A stretch of 64,000 bases of DNA from Psychromonas sp. 14N.309.X.WAT.B.A12 (GCF_030397575.1 NZ_JAPNXS010000001.1:1-64000); one strand, 5' to 3'; shown: positions 46,299-56,458, numbered from the stretch's first letter. Numbers and translations: made by a program. Notes: generated by a model from the sequence alone, not told the origin.

Positions 46299-46937
46299 TT
46301 GAATAAAAATCACTGTGTCGTTATTGCAATTGCAGGGGCTTCAGCCTCAGGGAAAAGTCTGATTGCACATACAATCTGTAATGAGCTTCGCCAAGAGTTA
46401 GGGACGGATCAAATAGGCATTATCTCTGAAGATGCTTATTATAAAGATCAATCACACATGCCAATGGAAGAGCGTGTACAAACCAATTACGATCACCCAA
46501 AAGCCTTTGACCATGAATTATTAAGTCAGCACATTGAATCTTTACAAAATAACCAATCCGTTGAAATTCCAGTTTATAGTTATACTGAACATACTCGTAC
46601 CGATGAAGTAATTAACTTATCACCTAAAAAAATCATTATCATTGAAGGTATTTTATTACTGACTGATTCAACGTTACGTACACAAATTGATGCAAGCATT
46701 TTTATTGATACCCCATTGGATATTTGTTTAATGCGTCGTTTAACGCGTGATATTATGGAGCGAGGAAGAACATTAGACTCTGTAATGGCACAGTACAAAA
46801 AAACAGTAAGACCTATGTTCCTGCAGTTCATTGAGCCATCTAAGCAGCATGCTGATATCATTATCCCTCGTGGTGGTAAAAATAGAATCGCCACAGATAT
46901 CTTGAAAACACGTATTAAATACTTATTAAACAAGTAA
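46299..46937 (+). CDS. udk: Udk, uridine kinase
   Basis: A 212-residue P-loop kinase phosphorylating uridine and cytidine in pyrimidine salvage. Walker A is GASASGKS near residue 13; [40 protein letters not shown] and the C-terminal [30 protein letters not shown] match E. coli Udk. The start appears to be TTG at 46299 with AAAGG six bases upstream; no better ATG or GTG is available. Confidence 0.94.
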   Translation: MNKNHCVVIAIAGASASGKSLIAHTICNELRQELGTDQIGIISEDAYYKDQSHMPMEERVQTNYDHPKAFDHELLSQHIESLQNNQSVEIPVYSYTEHTRTDEVINLSPKKIIIIEGILLLTDSTLRTQIDASIFIDTPLDICLMRRLTRDIMERGRTLDSVMAQYKKTVRPMFLQFIEPSKQHADIIIPRGGKNRIATDILKTRIKYLLNK

Positions 46938-46961
46938 ATTTTTACGGTTATTAGTGCTCTT

Positions 46962-46988
46962 AAAACGCTTCGTTATGAAGCGTTTTTT
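46962..46988 (+). terminator. terminator of udk
   Basis: AAAACGCTTC (46962-46971) / GAAGCGTTTT (46977-46986) with a 5-nt loop and six T. Confidence 0.92.
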
Positions 46989-47033
46989 GTTTTAACTTTA
47001 TTGATTACGATACATCTTTTAAGATTGCTAGCT

Positions 47034-47108
47034 TTAGTTGGCAAGCTCCCGTTGCCAGCGGAAGCCCTCTGCAATTTCTTTTTCAGTCTGCTTTTTTAAC
47101 TTTTTCAT
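47034..47108 (-). CDS. possible 24-codon small protein
   Basis: An ORF reading MKKLKKQTEKEIAEGFRWQRELAN on the minus strand, in the gap between udk and the deaminase gene. It has a charged, amphipathic-helix pattern and ordinary codons, but only a weak ribosome site (TTGAGATT about 10 bases upstream). It may be a small protein, the tail of a decayed gene, or chance. Confidence 0.25.
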   Translation of the reverse strand: MKKLKKQTEKEIAEGFRWQRELAN

Positions 47109-47383
47109 ACTTTTTAATCTCAATAAATAATATAAATATCGCTTAAAAACTTATAATTGTATGTTAATGCGTCAATAAACCGATACAATATAATCTCTCA
47201 GCAGATTAACACGCAAGTCACTGCTATTTAGTATATCGCGACGATATAACCCTATTCTATTGATTAATTGAGCTAATTTTAAAGGCTTGATTACTTAATA
47301 TTACAGGTGTAGGTGACTGAGAAGCTTATCTTTACTACTTTAGTCCCTCTTATTATCGTTCGCTCTATTTTAAAGGTGAACAG
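47109..47383. other. intergenic region upstream of the deaminase gene
   Basis: Contains the 7-bp inverted repeat TATATCG-CGA-CGATATA at 47232-47248, which looks like a small operator. It lies about 140 bases before the deaminase start. No purine-riboswitch core was recognised. Confidence 0.4.
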
Positions 47384-48733
47384 ATGTCTACAACGTTATG
47401 GATTAAAAAACCACTTTCAACTTTCACAGCTAATCAGCAGGATGCGAGTAATGGAGTAGTGATTAAAGATGGGATCATCATTGAGTTAGTGCCAAAAAAT
47501 AGTGAGCCGATTCATGATATCGACCAATACTTTGATGCTAGCCAACACATTCTACTTCCTGGTTTAATCAACACTCATCACCATCTCTATCAAACATTGA
47601 CCAGAGCATTTCCTGCGGCTCTAAACAAGCGTTTGTTCCCTTGGTTACAAGCCTTATATCCAGTTTGGGCCAAACTACAGCCAGATATGTTGCATGCAGC
47701 GACAGAGTTAGGGTTAGCTGAATTGCTATTATCAGGCTGTACAACGGTTGCTGATCATCATTACCTTTTCCCTGAAGCATTAACCGAAGCAATTGATATT
47801 CAAGTATCAGCTGCAACACTGATTGGTAATCGCGTTATGTTAACACGTGGCTCTATGAGTTTAGGTGAAGATGATGGTGGATTACCACCACAATCAACAG
47901 TGCAAAGTGATGCTGAGATTTTAGATGATTGCCAACGTGTGGTCACACAGTTCCATCAACGGGGTGAGGGGGCTAGGGTACAAATAGCATTAGCACCGTG
48001 CTCACCTTTTTCAGTGACAACTGACCTCATGATAGAAACGGCTAAATTAGCACGTCAAAACCAAGTGAGGTTACACACTCATTTAGCTGAAACCGAGGAT
48101 GAAAACAGTTTTTGTTTAAAAACTTTTGCCTTACGTCCACTTGATTATTTAGAGTCTGTAGGTTGGTTATCATCGGATGTCTGGCTGGCTCACGGTATTC
48201 ATTTTAATGACCAAGAGATTAAACGACTCGGGGAAGCAAAAACTGGAATCGCACATTGCCCATCTTCGAATATGATCCTTGCTTCAGGAGTTTGCAGAAC
48301 CAAAGAATTGCAGGCAGCAGGCTCGCCTATAGGGCTAGCCGTTGATGGTTCGGCCTCTAACGATGGTTCGAATATGATACAAGAGGTTCGCCAAGCTTTG
48401 ATGATTAATCGTTTACGTTATCAAGCAGATGAAGTATCACACTTAGATGCATTGTATTGGGCGACAAAAGGCTCTGCCCAAGTTTTAGGGCGGGATGATA
48501 TTGGCGAATTGGCTGTTGGAAAACAGGCTGATTTAGCTCTGTTTAAACTTGATGAATTACGCTTCTCTGGTGCCCATGATCCCTTAGCCGCGTTAATTTT
48601 ATGCGGAGCACATAAAGCTGATTGTGTGATGATTGCTGGTGAATGGAAAATAAAGTCTGGATTACTCATTCATCATGAACTGGAAGATATGCAAGCGCGG
48701 CATAGTCAAGCGGCTAAAAGTCTCGTGTTGTAA
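47384..48733 (+). CDS. 8-oxoguanine deaminase-type amidohydrolase
   Basis: A 449-residue member of the AtzB/cytosine-deaminase-like amidohydrolases (COG0402). The metal site includes LPGLINTHHHLYQTLTRAF, THLAETEDEN, VWLAHGIHFND and AVDGSASNDGSNM. The last, with a Ser-rich loop and no SxxH variant, together with MSLGEDDGGLPPQ and the WLQALYPVWAKL segment, resembles the characterised 8-oxoguanine deaminases such as Pa0142. The reaction would be 8-oxoguanine to urate and ammonia, clearing oxidised purine. It is single, with its own terminator and a small palindrome upstream. Confidence 0.82.
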   Translation: MSTTLWIKKPLSTFTANQQDASNGVVIKDGIIIELVPKNSEPIHDIDQYFDASQHILLPGLINTHHHLYQTLTRAFPAALNKRLFPWLQALYPVWAKLQPDMLHAATELGLAELLLSGCTTVADHHYLFPEALTEAIDIQVSAATLIGNRVMLTRGSMSLGEDDGGLPPQSTVQSDAEILDDCQRVVTQFHQRGEGARVQIALAPCSPFSVTTDLMIETAKLARQNQVRLHTHLAETEDENSFCLKTFALRPLDYLESVGWLSSDVWLAHGIHFNDQEIKRLGEAKTGIAHCPSSNMILASGVCRTKELQAAGSPIGLAVDGSASNDGSNMIQEVRQALMINRLRYQADEVSHLDALYWATKGSAQVLGRDDIGELAVGKQADLALFKLDELRFSGAHDPLAALILCGAHKADCVMIAGEWKIKSGLLIHHELEDMQARHSQAAKSLVL

Positions 48734-48749
48734 AATTATAAAGGTTATC

Positions 48750-48783
48750 AAACAAGCCTTAAACAATTTATTAAGGCTTGTTT
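48750..48783 (+). terminator. terminator of the deaminase gene
   Basis: AAACAAGCCTTAA (48750-48762) / TTAAGGCTTGTTT (48771-48783), perfect 13-bp stem, T run into TTTT. Confidence 0.9.
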
Positions 48784-49036
48784 TAGGGTAAATAATGTAT
48801 CAAATCTCAACTGCATTAGTTTAATAAGTATAACTTAACCTGTTAATTTTTTTGTATTTATCAATCAAATTAAATAACAAAGCAATGTAGTTTAATCTTT
48901 TTGAAGTTAATATCAGCTAAGCTAAAACTCATCGATTAACCATAGTAAATAAACAGCTGAAAATTCCATAGGGATAATCCTTTTTGCAAGGTATAATACG
49001 CGCTATTTTTTATTCAACAATTGCATGAGAGCGTCT
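48784..49036. other. AT-rich intergenic region with a possible rlmKL promoter
   Basis: About 250 bases without genes. TATAAT at 48992-48997 lies 40 bases before rlmKL and is probably its -10 box; the -35 region is weak. Confidence 0.5.
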
Positions 49037-51304
49037 ATGTTCAGTTATTTTATCCCAACAGCGAAAGGGCTTGCGCCTTTATTAGAAGTAGAACTTAAAG
49101 ATCTTGGTATTGAAAATACTAAGCAAATTGCTGGTGGTGTTAGCTTTGACGGTTCATTAGAGCAAGGTTACCAAGTGTGTTTATGGTCGCGTTTTGCGTC
49201 TCGTGTTTTGCTTAAGTTAAGCGAATTCAAAGTAATTGATCCAATGGATTTATACTTAGGTTGTAGCAACATTCCATGGGAAAGCCATTTTGATGTAGAT
49301 AAAACCTTTTCTATTGATTTTTCAGGAAGCAATGATGAGATTCGTAATACGCAGTTTGGTGCATTAAAAATTAAAGATGCCATCGTGGATCGCTTCCGTA
49401 AGAAATTTGACCAGCGACCTAACGTGGAAAAGCGCGATGCTGATATCCGTTTTAATGGTCGCTTGTTCAAAGATAAAGCATCCATCTACCTTGATTTATC
49501 TGGATCTCCATTACATTTACGTGGTTACCGTACTATTGCCGGTGAAGCGCCATTACGTGAAACATTAGCAGCAGGTATTATTAAACGCAGTGGATGGAAA
49601 GGTGAAGCGCTACTTGATCCTATGTGTGGCTCAGGAACATTAGTGATCGAGGCAGCAATGATGTCATTGAATATTGCACCGGGTACGTTGCGTGATAAAT
49701 TTGGTTTCGAGCAATGGAAAAAGCATGATGCAGAAACTTGGAGAACGCTTAAAACAAGCGCACAAGTTTATAGTAAACGTGCCGTTAATGATTGTGATGC
49801 GCGTTTTTATGCGTCAGATTTAAGTAAAGATATGATCAGTATCGCACGTCAAAATGCACAACGTGCAGGAGTAGCTGAGCTGATTGAATTTAGCGTGCAA
49901 GATGCCAAAAAAGTGATGCCGCCGGAAGAGTTAACAACGGGTATGGTGATTTCAAATCCACCATACGGTGAGCGTTTAGGTGGCTTTAGTGACACTATTA
50001 CTTTATACACCGAGCTTGGACATCATTTTAAAGATGCTTTTGCAGGTTGGAACTTAAGCATGTTCGCTATGGATACTGAACTGTTAAGTTGTCTAGGTAT
50101 GCGTGCAGGACGTAGTTATAAATTCTTCAATGGTCCTATTGAATGTGTGCTTAAAAACTACCGAATTTCTCCAAAGCGTAATGTGGAAGCAATTGCAGAC
50201 GTTGCAGCAACAACTAAAGCTCCTAAAAAAGCAGAAGTTGTTTATAAAGAGTCAACGGAGGATAACCCTTGGGGCACAATTTCAGCTGCTCAAGAGTTCC
50301 CAATGGCGGAAGAGTCTGAATCTGAATTAGTGTTTAAAGAAGTTAAACAGATAAAGCCTGCCATTTATGCGGAAGATTTTGCTAACCGTTTATTGAAAAA
50401 TATGAAACGTTTAGATAAATGGGCAAAGCGTGAAGGTATTCAATGTTATCGTTTATATGATGCTGATTTACCAGAATATAATGTTGCTATCGACCGTTAC
50501 AATGAATATTTAATTATTCAAGAATACCGTGCTCCAAAAGAAATCGACGCACAAAAAGTTCGCCGTCGCTTCTTAGATATTGTTTCAACAACGCGTTACC
50601 TATTAGATCTAACCGATGATCAGCTGATCATTAAAGTGCGTGAGCGTCAAAAAGGGCGACAACAGTATGAAAAGTTAGACAGTAAAAAACAACGTTTAGT
50701 AGTGCAAGAAGGCCCGGCTAAAATCATTGTGAACTTACAAGATTACCTAGATACTGGTTTGTTCCTTGACCATCGCCCTACACGTTTACGTTTAGGCAAA
50801 ATGGCTGCAGGTAAAGACTTCTTAAACCTATTTTGTTACACAGCAACAGCATCAGTGCATGCTGCATTAGGTGGCGCTAAGTCAACAACCAGTGTTGATA
50901 TGTCAAATACTTACTTGAACTGGGGGCAAGAGAATTTCCTAGAAAATGGTATCAAAGGTAAACATGAGTTTATTCAACAAGATTGTATTAAATGGTTACA
51001 ACATGCTCATGAAATGTATGACCTGATCTTTATCGATCCGCCAACATTCTCAAATTCAAAGCGTATGAGTGATGTATTTGATGTACAAGATGATCATGTT
51101 GCCTTACTGACAGCGGCAAGCGAGCGAGTGAATTCACAAGGGGAGATTATCTTCTCTAATAATAAACGTGGATTTAAACTTGATATCGAGGCCATTAAAG
51201 CTCTTGGCTTTTATGTGAAAGATATCAGCAAAGCTTCTATTCCTGAAGACTTTAAAGGCAATGATAAAATTCATCAGTGTTGGTTATTAACTAAACGCGA
51301 TTAA
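49037..51304 (+). CDS. rlmL: RlmKL, bifunctional 23S rRNA methyltransferase
   Basis: A 755-residue fusion enzyme making m2G2445 and m7G2069 in 23S rRNA. N-terminal half (RlmL): THUMP domain, LLDPMCGSGTLVIEAAMM and the catalytic SNPPYGERLGG. C-terminal half (RlmK): RQKGRQQYEKLD, FLDHRPTRLRLGKMAAGKDFLNLFCYTATASVHAALGG and LIFIDPPTFSNSKRMSD. The linker (about 385-445) is about 50 residues longer than in E. coli (702 residues) and acidic. ATG 49037 fits the family N-terminus better than ATG 49025, with GAGAG before it. Confidence 0.95.
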   Translation: MFSYFIPTAKGLAPLLEVELKDLGIENTKQIAGGVSFDGSLEQGYQVCLWSRFASRVLLKLSEFKVIDPMDLYLGCSNIPWESHFDVDKTFSIDFSGSNDEIRNTQFGALKIKDAIVDRFRKKFDQRPNVEKRDADIRFNGRLFKDKASIYLDLSGSPLHLRGYRTIAGEAPLRETLAAGIIKRSGWKGEALLDPMCGSGTLVIEAAMMSLNIAPGTLRDKFGFEQWKKHDAETWRTLKTSAQVYSKRAVNDCDARFYASDLSKDMISIARQNAQRAGVAELIEFSVQDAKKVMPPEELTTGMVISNPPYGERLGGFSDTITLYTELGHHFKDAFAGWNLSMFAMDTELLSCLGMRAGRSYKFFNGPIECVLKNYRISPKRNVEAIADVAATTKAPKKAEVVYKESTEDNPWGTISAAQEFPMAEESESELVFKEVKQIKPAIYAEDFANRLLKNMKRLDKWAKREGIQCYRLYDADLPEYNVAIDRYNEYLIIQEYRAPKEIDAQKVRRRFLDIVSTTRYLLDLTDDQLIIKVRERQKGRQQYEKLDSKKQRLVVQEGPAKIIVNLQDYLDTGLFLDHRPTRLRLGKMAAGKDFLNLFCYTATASVHAALGGAKSTTSVDMSNTYLNWGQENFLENGIKGKHEFIQQDCIKWLQHAHEMYDLIFIDPPTFSNSKRMSDVFDVQDDHVALLTAASERVNSQGEIIFSNNKRGFKLDIEAIKALGFYVKDISKASIPEDFKGNDKIHQCWLLTKRD

Positions 51305-51357
51305 GGTCATGGTATTAATTAACCTGCAAAATATGCAGTGACAATATGACTAAATAT

Positions 51358-51384
51358 AAAGGCCAATATTGATTGGCCTTTTGA
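51358..51384 (+). terminator. terminator of rlmKL
   Basis: AAAGGCCAAT (51358-51367) / ATTGGCCTTT (51372-51381) with loop ATTG and four T. Confidence 0.7.
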
Positions 51385-51521
51385 CGTTCAATAAAGACAA
51401 CAATTTTATCTTAGTGAGGCTGGATAGCTGGTACTAGGTTAATTAACATGTTTAATTAGCAGGGATCAGAATTTAACCTCCCAAGCATAAGACAAAGACA
51501 CATTAACGAGAGTGAATTAAC

Positions 51522-53432
51522 GTGGCATTATTAACATTACATAACGCAGAACTCGCCTTTGGTGGCGGAGCATTATTAGATAAATCAAACTTAGTGATTG
51601 AAGCCAATGAGCGAGTTTGTTTAGTAGGCCGAAATGGCGCAGGTAAATCAACATTATTAAAAGTATTAGACGGCCGTATTCAATTAGACGACGGGACATT
51701 ACTGATAAACAATGATGTTAAAGTTGCACGATTAGAGCAAGATCCACCAACAGCCAGTGTGATGAGCGCCTATGATTATGTTGCTTCTGGCATGGAAAAT
51801 GCCGGTAAAGTATTAAGTCAATATCACGAACAACTAAGTGTTGTTGCTGAAGATTGTAGCGAAAAGCAGCTTAATAAATTACAGCGTTTTCAAGAGCAAA
51901 TAGACCAACTTGATGCTTGGCAATTAGATTCGAAAATCAACCAAATACTGGATCGCTTAGCGATCAATCCAGAAATTACTTTAGATCAGTTATCAGGTGG
52001 GTGGTTACGTAAAGTCGCATTGGCTAAAGCCTTAGTGAATGATCCTGACTTATTACTACTAGATGAGCCTACTAACCACTTGGATGTTGGGACGATTGAA
52101 TGGCTTGAACAATTCTTAATGTCTTTCCAAGGTTCAATTGTTTTCATCAGTCATGACCGTGAGTTTATTCGTCGTTTAGCAACACGTATTGTGGATATTG
52201 ACCGCGGAAAATTAAGTTCATGGCCAGGTGGCTATGAAGCTTACCTGTTGGCTAAAGAAGAAGCTCTACGTATCGAAGATGAACAAAACGCTGAATTTGA
52301 CCGTAAGTTAGCCATTGAAGAAAAATGGATTCGCCAAGGCATTAAAGCACGTCGTACACGTAACGAAGGACGTGTACGTGCGTTAAAATCGTTACGCCAA
52401 GAACGTTCTGAACGTGTCAACGTGCAAGGTAAGGCCAAAATTGTGGTTGATGAAGCGGCTCGTTCAGGGAAAATCATCTTTGAAACTGAAGGGTTATCTT
52501 ACAGTTATGAAGACCTTCGTATTGTACGAGACTTTGATACTACCATTATGCGTGGCGATAAAATCGCCTTAGTGGGGCGTAATGGTTGCGGTAAAAGTAC
52601 GCTACTTAAACTATTACTGGGTGATATTGAACCTGATCAAGGTTCAGTGAAGTGCGGCACTAAATTAGAAGTGGCTTACTTTGACCAATATCGTGATGCC
52701 TTAGACCCAGAAAAAACCGTGATTGACAACCTTGCTGAAGGTAAGCAAGAAGTTGAAATTAATGGTAATAAACGCCATGTCCTCGGTTATTTACAAGACT
52801 TTTTATTCCATCCTGATCGTGCACGTACACCTGTTAAAGCACTTTCTGGTGGAGAAAAGAATCGTCTGTTATTAGCCAAAATTTTCTTAAAACCAAGTAA
52901 TTTCTTAATTCTCGATGAACCGACCAATGATCTTGATGTCGAAACGCTGGAGTTATTAGAAGAGTTATTAGCAAATTATCAAGGTACATTGTTATTAGTT
53001 AGCCATGACCGTAGTTTTGTTGATAACACAGTAACTCACACCTGGTTCTTTGATGGTAATGGCAATATTCAACAGTTTGTTGGCGGGTACAGTGATGCGG
53101 TACGTCACAAAGCGCAAAGTGAAGCGCCTGCACAAGTCGTTAAAGAAGCTAAACCAGCGCCAGCAAAAGTTGAAAAAGCAGCGGTTAAATCGCCTAAAAA
53201 GAAAAAGCTATCTTACAAAGTACAACTAGAGTTAGATGGTTTGCCTGCATTAGTCGAGCAATTGGAAGAGAAAGTAGGGGAATTACAGGAAACTATTAAC
53301 ACGCCTGAATTCTTTACTAAAGACAAAAAAGAAGCTGACCAATTCTTAGCGTTATTAGCAGAAACAGAACAAAAATTAGAAAATGCTTTTAGCCGTTGGG
53401 AAGAGTTGGACGAATTACAAAACGGAGAATAA
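51522..53432 (+). CDS. uup: Uup, ABC-F family ATPase
   Basis: A 636-residue soluble ABC-F protein with two nucleotide-binding domains and a C-terminal coiled coil (about 555-636). Walker A GRNGAGKST and GRNGCGKST, signatures LSGGWLRKVALAKAL and LSGGEKNRLLLAKIF, and Walker B LLLDEPTNHLD and LILDEPTNDLD are all intact. In E. coli Uup limits precise excision of transposons and acts at branched DNA and ribosomes. The start is GTG 51522 with GAGAG upstream. A DUF3466 gene starts seven bases after it, an order also seen in Vibrio. Confidence 0.94.
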   Translation: MALLTLHNAELAFGGGALLDKSNLVIEANERVCLVGRNGAGKSTLLKVLDGRIQLDDGTLLINNDVKVARLEQDPPTASVMSAYDYVASGMENAGKVLSQYHEQLSVVAEDCSEKQLNKLQRFQEQIDQLDAWQLDSKINQILDRLAINPEITLDQLSGGWLRKVALAKALVNDPDLLLLDEPTNHLDVGTIEWLEQFLMSFQGSIVFISHDREFIRRLATRIVDIDRGKLSSWPGGYEAYLLAKEEALRIEDEQNAEFDRKLAIEEKWIRQGIKARRTRNEGRVRALKSLRQERSERVNVQGKAKIVVDEAARSGKIIFETEGLSYSYEDLRIVRDFDTTIMRGDKIALVGRNGCGKSTLLKLLLGDIEPDQGSVKCGTKLEVAYFDQYRDALDPEKTVIDNLAEGKQEVEINGNKRHVLGYLQDFLFHPDRARTPVKALSGGEKNRLLLAKIFLKPSNFLILDEPTNDLDVETLELLEELLANYQGTLLLVSHDRSFVDNTVTHTWFFDGNGNIQQFVGGYSDAVRHKAQSEAPAQVVKEAKPAPAKVEKAAVKSPKKKKLSYKVQLELDGLPALVEQLEEKVGELQETINTPEFFTKDKKEADQFLALLAETEQKLENAFSRWEELDELQNGE

Positions 53433-53439
53433 TTTTAAC

Positions 53440-55248
53440 ATGAATTACAGCAAAGCTATTTCATTTATTGCATTACTATCTACTAGTAATGCTTGGGCTG
53501 CGACTTCCTCTTATTATGAATATGAGATTTTGTCTCCAGATACGACAGGCAGTAATTACGGGCCTTTCCCATCTGCGATTACTGAAGCAGGCGATACAGT
53601 CGGTGTATATGCTTTAAAAGCGGATCTTGATCAAAACATTGATATCGGTCTGCCTTTTACCTTCAACCAAGAATGTTTCTATGATGATGAAGTTTGTGAA
53701 TTAATCTATTACGGTAGTGAAGATTCTACCGATGCTAGTTATGACAATGGCTATCAAGCCTGGCGTACAACAAGTGCTGAGATAGACAATAACGAAACCG
53801 ATGCAACAAGTTACTTTTTAGCGGCAACTAATAACGTAAAAATAGAAGGCTTTGGTGACGATACAGATGTGAAAATTACTGACGTTGTCGATTCTGATGA
53901 AGGTAGTTTTGCTGTTGGTTATGGTTCAGGCCCTTACACCGATGGCGAACGCGATTACGTACGTCGAGCCTTTGTTGTTGACCCAAGTACTAGCTATGCA
54001 ACTATCTCATTAATTCCAACTGCGTTTGATGACGATGAAGGCGGCTTTAGTAGTGCTTATCGTATGCGTGATGTGACTTATAACAATGGTGAGACTAAAA
54101 CTCTGATCGTTGGTAACGCAAGTAAATCATTAGCAGGTGGCGATAGTGATTATTTTGACCTTTGTTATAACGAAGGTGATGAAGATGACTTAGATGATTT
54201 GAACTACTTAGTGAATTGTCCAGGCTTCGATACACAAGCTTGGGCTTGGGAGTATGATAGCAGTGCGACTGAAATTGAAGGTTTTGCACTAGCGACTGAA
54301 TGGTTAGATGATAATACTACGCGTGACGGTAGTGATGCCACATACAGTGCTGCTGCATTTGATATCAATAGTTCAGGTGTTGCTGTGGGAGTGTCAACCT
54401 ATGAGTTATCTGATAGTGATGAAGGTGGCCGTCAACGTGCGATCATCATGACGCCTGATGATGACGGTGCTTACGATACGCCAACCGTGATTGTTGATGC
54501 GACGGATGAATCTGATTCAACTGGTGATTATGATAAAAATGACGATACGACTTATTACAACTCATGGGCGGAAAGTATTACCGATGAGAATGTCGTGATG
54601 GGTAATCGTCAGTATGGTTCGACTAAAAATGTTAACTATCCTATCGAAATGTTCATTTATGATATCGATAATGACAGTATTAGCATTCCGTTAGAAGACA
54701 CTAAAGTGTTATCAACTAAACAACGTTTAGCGGGTGATAGTGCTTCGTATCGTGGTGCAAATAGCTATGGTTATGACATGAATGAAAATGGCTTAATTGT
54801 CGGTAGCGCAGATGCATACGATCAAACAGATCCTGTTGTAGGTGGTAGCCCTCGTACCCAAAGTGCATTCCTTTATGACAATACATCGGGTGATAGCTGG
54901 TTTATCGATGATCTATTATGTACAGAAGATGATGATGGTGTAGTGACTCACCCATTAATTCGTTTAGAGAGTGCTACAGCGATCAACGATGATGGTGTTG
55001 TGTTAGCAGAAGGTTTCCAATACGACAGTGACAGTGACTACAACAGTAGCATTAACGCCACAGCAATCATGGTGAAGTTAACGCCAAGTACGACAATGGA
55101 CCCAGATGATAGCCCGAATTGTTGGGACTCTGAAACATTAGCGGACTCTGACTCAGATTCTTCTCGAAGTGGTGCGGCGACTTTATGGTTATGGTTACTT
55201 ATTTTACCATTAGCATTCGCTCGTCGTCTTAATAAAAACAAAGTTTAA
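53440..55248 (+). CDS. DUF3466 family surface protein with GlyGly-CTERM-like tail
   Basis: A 602-residue exported acidic protein of the DUF3466 family, function unknown. ATG 53440 follows GGAGAA and opens into a signal peptide ending in NAWA (about residue 20). The body is very rich in Asp, Ser, Tyr and Gly, with recurring propeller-like units (DINSSGVAVGVSTYELSD, DMNENGLIVGSADAYD). The end, SGAATLWLWLLILPLAFARRLNKNK, is a short Gly/Ala motif, hydrophobic helix and basic cluster: the tripartite sorting signal processed by rhombosortase in type II secretion-linked systems. It follows uup by seven bases. Confidence 0.85.
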   Translation: MNYSKAISFIALLSTSNAWAATSSYYEYEILSPDTTGSNYGPFPSAITEAGDTVGVYALKADLDQNIDIGLPFTFNQECFYDDEVCELIYYGSEDSTDASYDNGYQAWRTTSAEIDNNETDATSYFLAATNNVKIEGFGDDTDVKITDVVDSDEGSFAVGYGSGPYTDGERDYVRRAFVVDPSTSYATISLIPTAFDDDEGGFSSAYRMRDVTYNNGETKTLIVGNASKSLAGGDSDYFDLCYNEGDEDDLDDLNYLVNCPGFDTQAWAWEYDSSATEIEGFALATEWLDDNTTRDGSDATYSAAAFDINSSGVAVGVSTYELSDSDEGGRQRAIIMTPDDDGAYDTPTVIVDATDESDSTGDYDKNDDTTYYNSWAESITDENVVMGNRQYGSTKNVNYPIEMFIYDIDNDSISIPLEDTKVLSTKQRLAGDSASYRGANSYGYDMNENGLIVGSADAYDQTDPVVGGSPRTQSAFLYDNTSGDSWFIDDLLCTEDDDGVVTHPLIRLESATAINDDGVVLAEGFQYDSDSDYNSSINATAIMVKLTPSTTMDPDDSPNCWDSETLADSDSDSSRSGAATLWLWLLILPLAFARRLNKNKV

Positions 55249-55277
55249 ATTTAAAAAAACGTTTAAATGATTGATAA

Positions 55278-55318
55278 AAAAGGTTTATCGCTGAAAGGTG
55301 ATAAACCTTTTGTTTTTT
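55278..55318 (+). terminator. terminator after the DUF3466 gene
   Basis: AAAAGGTTTATC (55278-55289) / GATAAACCTTTT (55300-55311), 10-nt loop, followed by G and seven T. Confidence 0.88.
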
Positions 55319-55351
55319 TGTGAATAAAATAATTCATATGTAATGAAAGTG

Positions 55352-55373
55352 TCATATTAAAGGTTCATATTAA
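55352..55373. repeat. two TCATATTAA direct repeats upstream of the PstS-like gene
   Basis: TCATATTAA occurs at 55352-55360 and 55365-55373, 13 bases apart, within GTCATATTAAAGGTTCAT. It recalls a Pho box (CTGTCAT repeats), but the 13-base spacing is not the usual 11, so assignment to PhoB is doubtful. Confidence 0.35.
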
Positions 55374-55465
55374 GCAACATCGCTACGAAGCGTAATGAAT
55401 ATTTTGTTAAATAACTAATAAAATACAAATCGTATAAATTAACTTAGTAGAAAATGGAGTTTTGA

Positions 55466-56431
55466 ATGAAACTTAAAATGTTAGCCGCAGCGGTTACTTT
55501 AGGTACTGCGTCATTAATGTCGACAACTGCTATTGCAGCAGATCATGAATTACACTCTTACACAAAAGTAAGCGGTATTTCAGGTAACCTTTCATCTGTT
55601 GGTTCTGATACATTAGCAAACATGATGACTTTTTGGGCAGAAGAGTTTAAGCGTCAATACCCAAACATCAACATTCAAGTTCAAGCGGCAGGTTCTTCAA
55701 CTGCTCCACCTGCACTAACTGAAGGTACTTCACAATTCGGCCCAATGAGTCGTCAAATGAAGTCTAAAGAAATTGAAGCATTTGAAAAACATTACGGTTA
55801 CAAACCAACAGCTGTTCGTGTTGCAATCGATGCACTAGCTGTATTCGTAAATAAAGATAACCCAATTGAAGGCCTTTCAATCACAGACGTTGATGCAATC
55901 TTCTCTTCAACTCAAAAATGTGGCGCAGATAAAAATGCAACTCGTTGGTCTGATGTTGGTCTAGGTGGAAGCTGGGCAGAGAAAGATATCCAGTTATTTG
56001 GTCGTAACTCAGTATCTGGTACTTACGGTTACTTTAAATCTAAAGCACTTTGTAAAGGTGACTTCAAGAGTTCTGTCAATGAGCAACCTGGTTCTGCATC
56101 TGTAGTTCAATCTGTTGCATCTTCACTAAACTCTATCGGTTACTCAGGTATTGGTTACAAAGTTGCTGGTGTTAAAGCGGTACCACTTTCTAAGAAAGGT
56201 ACTGATTACGTAGCTGCAACAACTGAAAATGCGATTAGCGGTAAATACCCACTATCTCGTTTCCTATATGTTTATGTAAACAAGCACCCAAATAAACCAC
56301 TATCTCCACTTCAAGCAGAGTTCATTAAATTAATGTTATCTCAAGAAGGCCAAAACATAGTAGATAAAGATGGTTACATTCCACTACCGATTTCTGTAGT
56401 AGAAAAAGAGCTTGCTAAATTAGGCCTATAA
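55466..56431 (+). CDS. PstS-family phosphate-binding protein, orphan
   Basis: A 321-residue periplasmic binding protein. The signal peptide (about 1-24) ends in [49 protein letters not shown] and [17 protein letters not shown] are phosphate-loop segments of the PstS type. Codon choice is strikingly regular (many CT-ending codons), suggesting high expression. No pstC, pstA, pstB or phoU gene adjoins; a strong terminator follows. It may feed a Pst transporter encoded elsewhere. ATG 55466 follows TGGAG. Confidence 0.88.
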   Translation: MKLKMLAAAVTLGTASLMSTTAIAADHELHSYTKVSGISGNLSSVGSDTLANMMTFWAEEFKRQYPNINIQVQAAGSSTAPPALTEGTSQFGPMSRQMKSKEIEAFEKHYGYKPTAVRVAIDALAVFVNKDNPIEGLSITDVDAIFSSTQKCGADKNATRWSDVGLGGSWAEKDIQLFGRNSVSGTYGYFKSKALCKGDFKSSVNEQPGSASVVQSVASSLNSIGYSGIGYKVAGVKAVPLSKKGTDYVAATTENAISGKYPLSRFLYVYVNKHPNKPLSPLQAEFIKLMLSQEGQNIVDKDGYIPLPISVVEKELAKLGL

Positions 56432-56458
56432 TTTACCTAGTTTAATAAAGTTTAAATA

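Noticed and set aside
55349-55369. Canonical Pho box upstream of the PstS-like gene
   Set aside because: The repeats are 13 bases apart rather than 11 and match CTGTCAT poorly. They are listed only as direct repeats.
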